A DNA stretch of 64,000 nucleotides from Argopecten irradians (lineage: Eukaryota; Mollusca; Bivalvia; Pectinida; Pectinidae): assembly GCF_041381155.1 (NCBI RefSeq), contig NC_091135.1:52341997-52405996 (forward strand). The letters run 5' to 3'. The position numbers were made by a program, and so were the translations under genes. The notes under the pieces are model-generated. The model ran no database searches. It was not told the DNA's origin and worked only from the letters and a program-made list of their open reading frames with translations. This document shows, one piece after another, positions 34,831 through 47,578 of the stretch. How positions within the stretch are numbered: position 1 is the first letter of the stretch; the number at the start of each line of letters is the position of its first letter.

Positions 34831-36063
34831 CAGGTGCGTAGGAAGCAGGGGGGCAGGGGGGGGCAATTTTTTTGCCCCCCCCCTCCCATTCTCGCCGGGT
34901 GAAATGATCTACAAATGCACATTTGAAAGAAAAAATGGTCCTCCTGCACATTTTTGTACTTCAATTTAAAAAATTTTGCCGCTGTGCGGCGCGTTTCCCA
35001 AAATGTTCAAGCGCGTAATGTTCAAACCTTTAATAATGAAAATTCAATACACATGAACTAGACTAAAATGTCCATCAAGGGATTATACTATTTCAAAAAA
35101 TGCTTCTTAAAAGATTAATTTGTTTATATGTCTCAGCAAGACAATCAATTCATTATTATTTTGACTTTCACAGCAATGTGCTGAATGGTGTGAATCCGGT
35201 ATGTTCAGATCGAGCTGGGTTGCATAATGGTATAACGACACTCACAATTATCATTTCTAAATGCAGGTAACTTTAAATCGAAAAATTACCGTGTTAAGTA
35301 CGCTTTAAAATCATCAAAATGCATTGTAAAACTCATCTCAGCCATTCCAAATATTAATTTTTTTTTTCTCGCGGGAGACCACCGGACCCCGCAAACAAGA
35401 AGATCTCATGCATTCGGTAATCGCAAATTCATCAAAATTCATCGTAAAACTCATCTCAGCCATTCTAAATCGTAAATTGTTTGCCCGAGGGAGAACCCAG
35501 GACCCCCAAACCACAAAATCTCAATTCAACATAAATGCATCGTAAGACTCATCTCTGCCATTCTAAATCGTACAATTTCTCCTGGGGAGACTCCCGGATC
35601 CCCCAAACACCAAGATCTCGCGCCTTCGGCACTCGCAAAATAATTTAAATACACCGTAAAACTTATCTCATACATTCTAAGTCGTAATATTTTTTGCAGG
35701 GAGATACCCCGGACACCCCCCCCCCCTGGGAGACTCCCAGATCCCCCAAACACCAAGATCTCGCGCCTTCGGCACTCGCTAAATAATTTAAATACATCGT
35801 GTAAAACTTATCTCATACATTCTAAGTCGTAATATTTTTTGCAGGGGAGATACCCCGGACCCCCCCCCCCTTCCCCCCAAACACGCACGCTTTTTTCCAT
35901 ATTCATTAATTTCCTGTTAGCAATAATGATATATGAAAGTACATTTGTATATCAAGTATCTCCTATGGGTGCCGGGCGCGCGATGGGGGGGGGGGGGGGT
36001 TGTTACGAAATATTGAGGACCTATGCCCCCCCCCCCCCATTACGTTTCATCTTCCTACGCCAT
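34831..36063 (-). mobile_element. Repeat-rich GGCGTAGGAAG element, copy 2 (inverted relative to 17849)
   Basis: Read on the minus strand it starts GGCGTAGGAAGATGAAACG at about 36063. It carries several ATTCTAAATCGTA-containing units with GCGCCTTCGGC-type hairpins and G/C runs. It ends with the same 3' block as copy 1 (GCCGCTGTGCGGCGCG) and GTGCGTAGGAAG in inverted orientation at 34831. So both ends carry GCGTAGGAAG. Two units near 35580-35870 are close duplicates. No nested MITE is present here. Confidence 0.6.
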
Positions 36064-37142
36064 GTTTTGTATTTGGTTCTAAAGTTAATATACCAATACC
36101 TGCACAAGCTAAAGACACATGTTTGATCAGCAACACAAGTGTTGGGTTACAAAGCATGTGGTTACCATTCGTGAAAACTACAGCTGCAAATGGAGATTTT
36201 AATTCCTATTGGTAAGAACAAAATCATTGTTTTACCACTTAGAAAGCAGGTTCTTGGAAAAGACATTGGTAAAGCACTACCACTTATGGAAAGTATTCCT
36301 CACGTTGGCGTCGTTTTAAATTTTGTTCATCAGAGAGACCTGATTCTGCATGTAAAAAACTAAAGAATGAACCATGACCTTTATTTGGTCTGGTGCTTAT
36401 CCTAAAATTATTAATACTTTTATTATTGCGAAGATTCCTAAATCTAAATTATTCCCAGTTGCTTTATGTTGATGTGAATTTTGGCAATTGTCTAGAATAC
36501 AGCTAATCAGATAAGAGCGCGCTCAAAACGTCCGTGCAAAATCAATTGACATTTGTGAACAGAGGTTTGTATATATGATATTCATATTTGTCTGAGAACA
36601 CTTTGCCTGTAGGTCTCTCCTCAACCCGTAGTAACCATAGCATCTAATGAATTGATCTTTGTATCATTTGTATAATCCAAACTTGTATTAACACACATTT
36701 TTGTTTTTGACTCAGTCATTGACTCAACTCCTTTACGAATTTATCTTTATCTGATTGACTGATGATAAATGTATTCTATCATCAGGTAGTAATATTTGTA
36801 TTTTGCTTTTCAAGATTAACTTGAATGTATTTGTTATGTTATAGAGATATAACACAAAATTCTGAGCGTACTCCAAATTAACTGCGAAGAGAGTATTATT
36901 ATATTATTATATTATTCAGATATTTGTGTTACATCTCGATTACATAGAAAACATATTGAAGTTAATCTTTATAATTTAATCTCTTTATATCTCTTTATAT
37001 CAATTCAACTTTTATTGATGGATTCTATTCTCTTACGGTGTCATATCAGCCAATCAGTGAGATGTTATAGACAACGTCATTGTTTTTACGTTATGGGCTG
37101 ATTACTACTACTCTTCAATTTAAATTATAAGTAGGGTTATTC
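36064..37142. other. Non-coding with a small hairpin
   Basis: At about 36846-36943 the arms GAGATATAACACAAA and, inverted, GAGATGTAACACAAA enclose an ATT microsatellite, giving a 100-bp hairpin. Otherwise nothing recognised. Confidence 0.4.
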
Positions 37143-37388
37143 TGTCTATCCCGTGTATCACTATCTACTTACCGTTCCATTTCAAATTTAATAAATCTAT
37201 ATAAAACTTTTATTTATATTTCAGGTAGAGACTTGCTTGCTATACAGACTACAGGTATGTACTTAGTTTTATATAGCACTGATTATATCGAGTTTTATCA
37301 CCACTGATATAATTAATTAATTTTTCATTTAGCATGTTAAGGTCGTTACGGTCTCAAACCAAAGCAGACTTATTTCATTAATACGGTT
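37143..37388 (+). repeat. Direct duplication, copy B, with a 30-nt exon-like segment
   Basis: The counterpart of 33766-34020. TTTATATTTCAG, then 30 nt (37225-37254) open in frame 0 as VETCLLYRLQ, then GTATGT. It differs from copy A by four bases in the 30 nt, giving one amino-acid change (N to Y); the others are synonymous in that frame. Confidence 0.5.
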
Positions 37389-40300
37389 TTTGTTAGTTAT
37401 TTTCGTTTTGGTTTAAATGTGTTAATTTTCCTCAAAAAATCCATTATTTCTTATTGTACTGCTGTATATTTTAAATGAGAAAACACGTGCAAAATAGATA
37501 GGTAATTAGTTTAATAGTTCGATAATCGACGGGGCAGGTTGACATCGTAGGTCGAGGTAAAGCGTTCTGACCTCTGACATATATCTAAATAAGATATACA
37601 TTGTTTTGGCTCTAAGTGTATTGCCAACAATAACATAGTATATCGAATTTCTCCCTCTTTAGAATCGGACACACATCTGTAACTAGTTGATGTCCTGTTA
37701 AGACCATGTTATTGTGTATTGTTCTCAAGTCTTATCGCACACAGCTACAAACGTTTACTTGAATGCAGAATTCAAAACTCTTTGTAAACAGGCGTGAACC
37801 CCGAGCGTTAAAGGCCAGATAATGACGGATTTACGGGGCTTTGTCTTAGATTGTAAACAGATAGGGAAGAATGTGATCGTTGATCGATTAAATATGGGTC
37901 ATACAAACTTAAACATCGCGCTTAGAGCTATAGTCAATAATAAAGAACATGCAACGCATACGAGAAATGTCAAATCGACAAGCCATGTAGGCATTTTCCT
38001 GTTGTTTAGTCTGAGATCTCCCGTGAAGTAAAGGCAGTATAGGCATCAGAATGTCACATCACTGCAAGTTATCACGCATGGAACATTTCCCGGTTATGTA
38101 AATTTCCACCTGAATAACAATACATGGATTCACCTGGGTGTGTTCTAGGATAAATCAATACGATGCTGCTCCTTATTATCTGACCTGTACACAGAATTTA
38201 TTGACAATTTTATTGCACAACGTGTGGATCTGGACGACGACAAACAGCATTCCATAGGTCATTATCTTGGATCTGGAAAAGGAAATATTAAAAATACCAT
38301 CAATATCGTTGGCCTACAACAATCTTCATTGAGTGCTGCATCAGGTACGTCAGTTGTGTTTTGTACTTATGAAGTGAGGGCACGTATATCTCGTTGGCCT
38401 TTGCAGCTACCAAAGTTCAAAGACATTAAATTGTTTTGCGGGATAAACGGAAACACAAAAATGAAAAAACGTCAGAAGGATGTGAAATGCATTTTATTAT
38501 TTAATATGGCATGCCAAAAAGAGTAAAATTATGTTGGTGATGAATATTGAAAACTTAACACAACCTAATCTTCAAGGAGAACACACACACCACGCATACA
38601 TGTAATTATATGTATATCGTATCATACAGAAAACCGAGAATATACCTAGTACATAATTCCTATATATCCAATATATTTCTTAGATTCATCAGCAAGTTTG
38701 TGCTGAAAGTCCGAAGTAAGTGATGAACCTGTCTTTTTGTTGACTTAATTAACATGAGTGACTACTGTTAGGCAAGGAAAGGATTTAATTGCTATTAACA
38801 GCCCGATGACGCTGTGAAACCATGCCATATTGTGAAGAACCTTGCAAACCAAGTGTTCAATATGATGCTCTCAAAAGGATAACATTGAATGCATGAACTT
38901 GAGCCGACAATCGAATGTCCTTGTCCGATTATGGATGTTTTAGGACTACCAACATCGACAATTCTACCAGTCAATATGAAGGAGAAACGAAAAAAACTAA
39001 CATCAAACAAACACTTGCACTACATAGACCTCGAAGTTGTAACATAACTAAGCTGGTAGTAAGCTGAACTAAACAAAACACACCTTAACTCTAGCCAGCT
39101 AAGTTTTTGTAATGTTGTCCAGTCTCTCATCTACGCCAAGCTTACGATGTGTTTTTAATGATGTGACAATACAACTCCAAATCTTCCCACACATAAATGA
39201 TCTTAATCCTTCTTATATGTAAGTAAATGACCGTGGGATAAGAAACAAGACCATACATAGTTTTATTGGGACCCTTTAAACATCACACGTAAAAAAACCC
39301 ACAAAGAAGTTTTATTGAACTATCTATATAGTTGAACATTGGGCTTTAATTTTGAACATATGTACAGATATCCGACCTTGTTGGAATCTAGTGTCTTATT
39401 ATTTGACCTTTATCATGTATATTTTTAATTACACACCGGATGCATTTTTTCAGTTTCTTGTGTGAATGAAGGACGGTCGCCAATGATAACATCAGGGAGT
39501 GTTGGAGAACGGAAAACACATAAATAAAATGGTTTCTACAGGGACACAAACCCTGTACAGGGACTTCAAGGCAGTCAGGTGAGTATTATATAAACAATTA
39601 ATGAAGTTATCACAACTATAGCTATCAAATGTGATATCTAAATATAATTTTAATATGAAATAGACAGCTATACAGTACTGATTTACTGAGAGGGAGGGAT
39701 GGAGGAGATAAGAGGTCAATACCCGGTACATGATACCAAGACTGAAGGACTAACCTTTTGTGACAAAAAAAGGAATTAACATACGATAAGGAAATTCTCT
39801 GAAATCTTAAAATAACAATCTCAATCTTACAAGGACAAAATATAAGAAAATTTGATAAAAAGAAAGCTACATCTTAAAGATAAAGACAATGTATACCAAA
39901 TAAAAGAATTGTGCAATAAGGCAAGCGATGTATTTTGCGCATTTTAAGAATACTTTTCAGCTGTATCATCCTTCCGACAAAGTAATATAAAGGCGAAAGG
40001 TATTGATGAAAAAATCAAGAACAATATTGGAATAAACACTAGGTAAGATAAACTATATCGGATTAACCTTCGTCGCTATATTCTCGAACGTAAATCGCAC
40101 GCGAAAGATAATTGGTTTACAGTAAATGATTAGCGGATAACGAATGTCGTTGATGGAAGTCTTAATAAACGATTCAAAGAAGGTCCTCTGATAACCTCGT
40201 TAAATGAAGGAAGTGGTAGGTTCCGAGAGGGATACTCGATGTTTGTCTACTGGACACGTGATGCTGTTAAACCAATCAGTGTAGTTCGAGATACTCTCGT

Positions 40301-41199
40301 ACTGTTATATCGATAAGAAATAATGATATGTTTTATAATGCCGTAATTTGAAATGAGGGAACTGATGCTTAAGTCATATTGTATGCATTGGCCACTCAAT
40401 GCAACATCATTATTGGTTTTTTGATAACATGAATTAAAATTTTCGTTTTACTTAGATTAATAATTTAGTGCGTAAATTTAGTTTAGGTCACATTTCTTAT
40501 ATTCAGATTCCAATTTGATATCTTGACCTAACCTGGATAGTGAGTCTTATATGGTGACCCGGTATTTTGCAATTCAGTGTCAATAGTTCTTTAATCCACT
40601 TAAGAGAAAAAAGTTGTAATTTCATAATATCAAGAAATGGCGCTTTTTTGGTTCCATTCACACAATGTAAGTGTTCTATAAGTGGCCATAACAGCTGTAG
40701 AGAGGTTGTAAAGTTATTTGGAGCGTTTGACAAACACCACAAGATACACTTGATGTAGACGATCTGTATTGGTGACGATATATAGTGTGCTGGTGCGGAA
40801 TTTGTTCCAGTGTTGTAAATCTTTTAATCTTGTACTAGTATTAGCTCCAATATATGATATAGCATTGGTAATAATGTGATAAGATGAAGCAATTAGATTG
40901 AAGCAATGAGGACATTTCTCGGTATGATCATTAGCGCCGTGCCGTAATGTGTGTTAGGTCTAGATTGATAGTCACAACAAATTAAATTTCAACGTTTATG
41001 TATTATATGAGCCGTGCTGTATACTACGAATCGTTTGAATTCATCCTTGGTACATGTAATTGTGGGTAGCTCATCATTCGCGAATTTAATAATATTTGAA
41101 GGTTTTTCAAAATTTAATTGCATTTTACTTCCATATCTTTTGTCAGTCGAAATTTCACAGTGCCACTGTTAGTTTGACGTTGGATGGTATATTAGTTTG
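37389..41199. other. Non-coding, no supported exon
   Basis: Open frames at 37822-38031 and 38224-38526 (plus) have a somewhat exon-like composition, and the second reaches GCATCAG|GTACGT. Neither has an acceptor, family match or phase link that I can defend. A CA-rich run lies near 38580. Confidence 0.3.
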
Positions 41200-41420
41200 T
41201 TTTGGTTTGCCTTATTATTTAAAAATTATTAATTGCACCCGGAAAAAATCCGTGGCACTATGTCCTATATGGAATGAAGAACTGATTGCGCATGCACCAA
41301 AAGCAAAAAAAAATATATTATATCATGTTTTGTGTTAATTAGTCATATATATACACGATTAAGCACGAATTATTGTTCAAATGATGGACATCGTTTATGC
41401 TCTGTCAGCGATGGCCTCCC
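41200..41420 (-). mobile_element. Partial, inverted copy of TTAA MITE family 1
   Basis: The reverse complement matches about 15797-15995, including GTGCCACGGATTTTTTC, ATGCGCAATCAG, ATTGTTCAAATGAT-like and GACAGAGCATAAA blocks. The terminal repeat on the side near 41420 is lost, and the other half is deleted or diverged. About 80 percent identical by eye in the best blocks. Confidence 0.7.
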
Positions 41421-41686
41421 GTGTTTTCATTGTGTTGTTATATGAGGATGTCTGTATGTTTGATAAACGTCCTATTAGCAGCGAGGGTAATATAAGGACG
41501 GCCTCCCGCTATGCTGTGTGCTGCGTGTGTGGAGTATAAGTGTGTTTTTGGGAGACTGCAGTATGTTCGTGTTGTGCCTCTTTGTAATTGCTATTTCACT
41601 TGAAAACTTGTCAAATACAGAATAAACACACCCTACCCGGTTACGTTATACTGACAAATCGTCAAATCAGTCATCCCACTCCCTTT
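41421..41686. repeat. Possible interspersed repeat with two GGCCTCCCG motifs
   Basis: GGCCTCCCG occurs at about 41412 and 41500, with G/T-rich sequence after it (TGCTGTGTGCTGCGTGTGTGG). It resembles dispersed mollusc repeats I have seen, but no second copy lies in the window, so it stays unproven. Confidence 0.25.
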
Positions 41687-41802
41687 ATGATGAACGCTAG
41701 GCCTCGGCAGAAGCAGACATTTTATGTTGTGTCGACCAGGGGACAGAAACCAGGGACAACCGCTCAACTGCAGCCCAAGAGTGAGACGTTAGGAAAAGGA
41801 AA
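41687..41802 (+). CDS. Weak candidate: third alternative first coding exon
   Basis: An ATG-ATG opens 38 codons (MMNARPRQKQTFYVV through KSETLGKG), G+C-richer than the flanks, ending GGAAA|GTAATT in phase 2. That is the phase exon 51656-51827 accepts. Caution: the frame also simply ends AAG-TAA, and any frame ending xxG-TAA mimics a phase-2 GTAA donor. The frame is open upstream of the ATG as well, so the start is not fixed by a nearby stop. Confidence 0.27.
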
Positions 41803-43814
41803 GTAATTTAGAAGGGACAGAGAAGATAATATGCTAAATATCGCCTTCTATGATCATGCCATTGGCACAGCAGGTACAATTGTATCGCCCTACCTGCCAA
41901 AATATCATGATGTAGTCTATGTCGGCCATTTATACTGCACGTATTGACGTTGTAAGGGCTTTTAATACCTATGTTTGTATTAAAGTAATGGGAAACTTTG
42001 ATGAAAAATGAAATCAAATTCAGTATAAATCACAGCACAATGCGGTCGCCTATGTTACAAATACTCCTGAGGACTTCACAGTCTCTCTTTTGATTATTGT
42101 TGTCTTGTAGAAATACTTTCTTAATATTTTATATATTACCCATAGTATTAATTTATCAAATTCGAATATGGCAAAATATATTTACTTGGCCTATTTACAT
42201 AACCTCTTTCCTTTTGATGCAATACCGATGTCAATGTTCAACATATCAAAAACGTTGTTTTAGCCACCCATATCTTTAAAGCTGATTTCACAAGAATTTG
42301 ACGGATGTTGAGTCGCCTTTTCCGGAAGTTTGAACACCCGGCTCTCACAGGACTGGAAGTTGATAAGGCTTTGTTCTCTTTTGAATTTTAAAATGGCAAC
42401 GCGCAATTCAGTAATTGCCAACAATTATGTGTATTTTATGGAAGGCAGAATGATTGTTTCATGTACAAATGTATTAAGAAAATTGATTTTATTCCTGAAT
42501 GCCAAATTAAAAGTATTTTGAACAAAGCTTCCGGACTGGATTGTGTAAGTGAACTTCCCCTGAACCATCTGCGATAAGTCATTGATTTTTTTCACTTTTC
42601 ATTATGCACGTTTTTGTTTTAATGTAATTTAAAATTTGAAATCCTGAACAACTACTTCAAAATTCTAATATTTCGCAGGAAGATTGTTTTTTCGTAAATT
42701 CGCGAGGGTTGTCCATTGCAAATTTAATCCCTTGATAATTACTATACAGAAATACGATCTCAAGGTCTAACGCTGGTATAAAGATGACATTTACATAATC
42801 CCAAACATTGAAATATTTGTGGGAACTTTCTTCTGTGGTAAAGAGGTTTAAAAGAATTTCGTGTGTAAAAATATTCTTGTTCGACCGATTAAACAGGGAT
42901 TCCAATAATGTATAAACATAATTCGTTGTTACACAGTATATGCGAATGTATTTAAAGTGGTAATATCACGATAAAGGCATTCGTGATATTATAAATAATT
43001 AAAAAAGGTTAAAATATCACAAGGCTTCCCATTATAACCTTTGTCTAACAGCACCACACCGTTACCGATAAACACCCTTCTGAACGGCTTCAACAGCAAC
43101 TTATTACTTCCTTGTAGCAGGCGTACGTACTCATTTCACACTGTAGTCCATCATCAGAAATTGACCCCAACAATACAGATAGCCAATTAATCCGCCTTGA
43201 TTCCGGCTAACTTTCAAGTTGTTTACATTAACAACAAACATATGTAAAGATAGTGACAAACGCGGTTTCAAGGTTCAATATTTTATTAAAAAGGAACCCC
43301 CACATGATTCGGTAGTCGTGTTATAGCTGTTAAACCTAGTTATAAATGTCGAGATTAAACTAACGATTTAATTTGTGATACGGAATGCCGTTTGGGAATT
43401 CACGTCAGCAAAATTCCATTTTTTACCTGTGCTTTTACACCTGTAATCAATCACATGATTGAAGTATTAATTTACCCAGTATGTATTTACATGTTTTCTC
43501 ACTGAAAATTTGTATCAGATTAAAAACCGACATGAAGGTGATAACTACATGCAGGTACGTCAATCCACGTTTAAATGTAGTTTGTTCACTTTTATCAGTT
43601 GTACGTATAACACTTCAGAATCTTATTTTGTTACATACTGAGTGAAATATCACAACTTATATGTGTTCGTTGCTGGAAATATAATACGCTATATTATTAT
43701 AGCCCTTGTTGTTACAAAATTCTATTTTTATTTTAGTACATTTTTATTACACATACATGCAATGTGTTTTCATGTAAATTTTTAACTAAATGAGCTTACC
43801 TCAGTTCCACCTGA
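41803..43814. other. Non-coding
   Basis: AT-rich intronic or intergenic sequence. No gene or repeat recognised. Confidence 0.3.
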
Positions 43815-44025
43815 ACATGATCTGAAAATGAGGTCAATTACTTCATCTTTATTTCAGGTCAAAATGACCCCAAAAACTTGTTCATCAGTCCTGAAAATCC
43901 TATCAATATCATGTTATTTTCAGGTGAATTTCAGTGAAATTGTCCCAAAATAGTTGTTTACAGGTCAATTTCGAGTCAGTTACACGCTATTTGTCATTTA
44001 TTTTGTTCTTTTCAGGCAAAATGAC
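43815..44025 (+). promoter_or_regulatory. Cluster of AGGTCA-type half-sites, one near-perfect inverted repeat
   Basis: AGGTCAAAATGACCC at 43856-43870 is one base from the palindromic steroid-receptor element AGGTCA-n3-TGACCT. More AGGTCA half-sites lie near 43831 and 43961, within loosely repeated TTTTCAGGTGAATTTCAG-like units. It lies about 2.6 kb upstream of the first candidate coding exon. Binding is inference from motif only. Confidence 0.3.
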
Positions 44026-44530
44026 TTTGGTCTGTATTCACATGAATTACGATTTTTATTAAGACATTGTGGTCGTGTTTCAACTTTATTATCTTCAAAT
44101 CCTCTTGATCATGTTGTATTGTTGATTTATTCCAAATTCCATATTGTTTTAGTTACCTTCTTTACATTACCTTTGACTATTTGTATTGCTAACAGGTTCT
44201 AACAGGAAGGTTGCACATGTGTTAATTAGTAATTGCAAATCACCTCGCGTAATGTTTTTATAATCTAAACATATTTTAACTGTGTTATATTCTCTATGGT
44301 AATCATATATCAGTATATTACTTTTGCTTTAATTCAGGTTGAGAGCAAAAGTAAAATAAAGCACGCTCGGAAACTCAAAATGTTATTTAGCATTCACAGA
44401 AAACTTTGTGCCTCGAGTTACTAGTATCAATACGTTTGGACAATAGCATCTTAAACCAGTTGTTAATATTGAGGTGACTGATATGTTATGTGTCCTTTGT
44501 ACAAACGTCTGTAGTAGTACCTATCTGGGA

Positions 44531-44743
44531 TTAGTCACATAGCCAACCTAATGTTACGGCCAGACAAACATTGTGATATAATATATTATGATCCCGACAA
44601 TAGTGTATTTGGTGGCCCAGATGTTTGTCGCCTTTGTTCCCTCTTGGCAAGTCTGTGTAATTACATGAATCAAGCCAAACCGATCTGATTACATGAGTCA
44701 CGGAAAATAAGAAGATGATAATAACAAATGTAAACGAAGTCAT
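44531..44743 (-). CDS. Possible small secreted peptide, 70 residues
   Basis: The ATG at 44743 (minus) opens a frame with a textbook-like signal sequence, MTSFTFVIIIFLFSVTHVI. The remainder of about 49 residues holds four cysteines (in SCNYTD, YCRD, VCLA and LCD). No family recognised. In AT-rich DNA hydrophobic starts arise by chance, and no promoter or polyadenylation signal was tied to it, so it is a low-confidence lead. Confidence 0.2.
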   Translation of the reverse strand: MTSFTFVIIIFLFSVTHVIRSVWLDSCNYTDLPRGNKGDKHLGHQIHYCRDHNILYHNVCLAVTLGWLCD

Positions 44744-46610
44744 AATTATTTTATTATCAAAACGGGGTCAAAATATGTACAAGCGATACATTTACATACA
44801 GGTTATATTTAAAAAGTACAAGTTCGATACAGAAGTCGTCAATACTTCACAAGTCCAATATCATCCTTTTAGATTTTAAGCAAAACCTAGTCATACATTA
44901 TATTTTATTATGAAATACCAGAATAGTAAACATACTGAATATATACCATACCACAGTATGAATATGATGTTATAAATTACCACTAGTCCTCCATCACTGG
45001 GATGCAGTGATAGAGAAGTATTGAAAGTGTGATGGTGAGGAGGTAGATAATTTGCACACAGTCAGTTTTTTCTCCAGCAACTCCGACTTCCAATACTCAT
45101 ACGTACGCATTGCACGTCCTTGAATGACCATAACTGTTAAAACAAACCAGATAATCTTTCGAGGTACTAAAGTCACTTTGTATCAAGATGTTAATGGAAA
45201 CAACCAGGTCTTAAAAGAGATTTAAATCAGGATTTCTTTCTATGATGACGTTCCGTGGCATTTGATTTTTCCAAATACTTTTTTTCTAATAAAGACGGTT
45301 CCTTGCTATCTGTGTACACAGTGTAGACGAATACCACATTAAATATTTGTCGCGCACTATCTGGCACGTTTGGTCGCCAGAGGCATTGCTTTAATTGTTA
45401 ATATTACGGCTTATATACATATTCAGGTATACGTTATCTCAATATTTCTACGATTGGTATTTGATAAGTTATAAAAATATAGCAAGGACTTTTTGTCAAC
45501 AGTGCAGATCTGACTGGGTTTGAAAGAACGTTCATCATGACGTAAACTGTACAGGCGAAATAGAGATATAGAACTTTAGATATAAATAGCGACACGTGCT
45601 GATATTGTTATGAGTAATTACAAACAATGACCACATACATCAGATAGATTGGCTGTTAAAACGCCATTTGAAACGTTTTCTGTCCAATCTTAAGCAATAT
45701 GTTGCTAATTTATTGGGAGCATCAAAGGTTTCGTTAGGAGACGTTCAGGCCATTATGTCAATTTGTGTATTGTTGTGGAGACAATTTCCAGTTAATAGGC
45801 GATTACTTAACGGACGGTAAATCTGGCACTTTTTAATTAACTTTTGTTCCGTGGACGCATTGTCGACAAAGGAAATCACTACTGGAATGTGAGGAACAAA
45901 ATAACACATTGGTTTGAAATCGTCTAATGTTTACTATGACTATAAGAGAGCAACGGTTCGCTAAGGAATGTCACCCATATGTTACCATTGTTTTGAAATG
46001 AGTTTAATAATGTCAAATATCTGTCGTGTATTTAAACACTTTTGACTTTGTGGAATATTTGATTGTAGCTACTTGACGAAAAAAACTGTTGTAAATTATC
46101 CTCGGTTGGTTAGTCTGGCTATTGTTCCGACTGGATTTTATGAGAACGCGGACATTCTTTGTGTAACACTGTGTGTATATGGTTAGTTACACCTCTATAG
46201 GCCAATGTGTAAGGGCTTCAGCTGGACTTTCTCTCATCAAGGTAGGCGGGGAAAAATCATGGACACGGAACAATAATCAGCTGGATACGTCGTGGTAATA
46301 ATCGGCATTATATTTTTATATTTGTAGCGTTCATTTAATTCTGTAAAGAACATGGTTTTATAAATTTGCCGACACAACATTATCTTTGATATCGCCGTTA
46401 GTCCTATGACCGTGTGGATTCCTCAGTAGCACGGAAATTATATCGTTACAAAAACTGTTATCACTCAATAGAGATCAACAAATGGGATTCGGAGGATAAA
46501 TTTGACTTAAGATAGAAGTCAGAAGATTTGTGCCGGAAAGAGAGCTGATCTGTGAGATTTAACAGATTTACATCTTAATAGTGAAAAAAACTTGGTTTGC
46601 ACTCCCCGAC
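44744..46610. other. Upstream region of the plus-strand gene
   Basis: No supported exon. The stretch just before 46611 would be the 5' untranslated leader of isoform b; an in-frame TAA lies 16 codons upstream of that ATG. Confidence 0.3.
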
Positions 46611-46720
46611 ATGTCAGAGAGTCGGGGAGCAGGGTTGTCTAGCTCGCCAGGTGAAAGTCAATTACAGAAACCCCAGGACGAGGATCGATGCCACATGAAG
46701 CGACACCAGGAAGGATGTCC
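46611..46720 (+). CDS. Alternative first coding exon b of the plus-strand gene
   Basis: ATG at 46611 with an in-frame TAA upstream. The 36 codons (MSESRGAGLSSSPGESQLQK, then PQDEDRCHMKRHQEGC) plus two bases end at ATGTCC|GTAAAT, phase 2. This joins in frame to exon 51656-51827, forming a Pro codon at the junction. The exon is far richer in G+C than its neighbourhood, and the peptide is hydrophilic with no signal sequence, as for a cytoplasmic or nuclear N terminus. The donor is weak (C at -1) and coincides with the reading-frame stop CCG-TAA, so chance is not excluded. Family unknown. Confidence 0.45.
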
Positions 46721-47578
46721 GTAAATATTTTGCAGATTCGACTTAATTAAAAGATAAAATCACTTCAGCATTGATTTCTCACCATGAATCGATACCAATT
46801 TATCAAATATTACCGCAAATAATGCAGCGTTGCTATCACATGGAAGTTTTCCGGCCAATCCACTCAAGCAGTTATTTCATGTCTCCCGAGCTGTCGTTGG
46901 TCGTATTTACTCATGGGTATGTTGAGGAAAGTCAATAGGTCTCCGTCACATGGAGTTGAGGTACGAAGTCGGATGAAGAACAATGAGGGCTAACACGTCC
47001 GTCTTATCTGAGATCAATACGCGGGAACAAGGTACTTTACTTAGCCAAAGTATTTACAAACTTATCAAACACTTGTTCACAAGTGCAATTTTTGTAGATT
47101 TAAACTATTCCAAGACCTAAGTACGCATACGGAGATATATTGAGATATGTAAATGGGACTGTAAAAGATGTATTTTCCGAGAGACCATTAAAGACAGGGA
47201 AAGTATTGTTATCATTAAAAGGCCGTAATGCTACACGGTTTTTTGTAGGGCAGTCTTGATTACCTTTCACCTGTGCATCCGCGTGGTGCAGAGTACAGCT
47301 AAAGTAAAAGTAATTTATTTTTAAATAGTTACCCACTTATCCTTTATTTGAAATGGACTCTATGGAAGGCAGACATTTAAGGTGTGGGTTGTATGCTTAA
47401 AAGATCGAACCAGCACTATTGACGGTTGTACGGAGTATGTATTTATACCATTGTGAATTTGGTGTTAGAGTATGACCCGGTGACGAAATGTGTGGTGTCC
47501 AGTTAAAGAACATTTAATAATTGTTCAATCACTGGTCAATCGTTTTCTCTGGATTGTTTACATTGTTAATGGGACAGC
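46721..47578. other. Intron of isoform b; leader region of isoform a
   Basis: No other exon supported. An in-frame TAA lies three codons before the ATG at 47579, so the start of isoform a is well delimited. Confidence 0.35.

Noticed and set aside
33766-37388. Direct repeats 3.4 kb apart as possible terminal repeats of a retroelement
   Set aside because: The copies are only moderately similar and lack recognisable terminal-repeat signals; the DNA between them holds an unrelated TIR element and no recognisable retroelement parts.
37822-38031. 69-codon frame as a fourth alternative first exon
   Set aside because: Its apparent phase-2 donor is only the G-TAA frame end, and composition is weak.
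44994-45176. Minus-strand frame beginning with a hydrophobic stretch
   Set aside because: It has no ATG ahead of the hydrophobic part, so it cannot be a signal peptide start as it stands.
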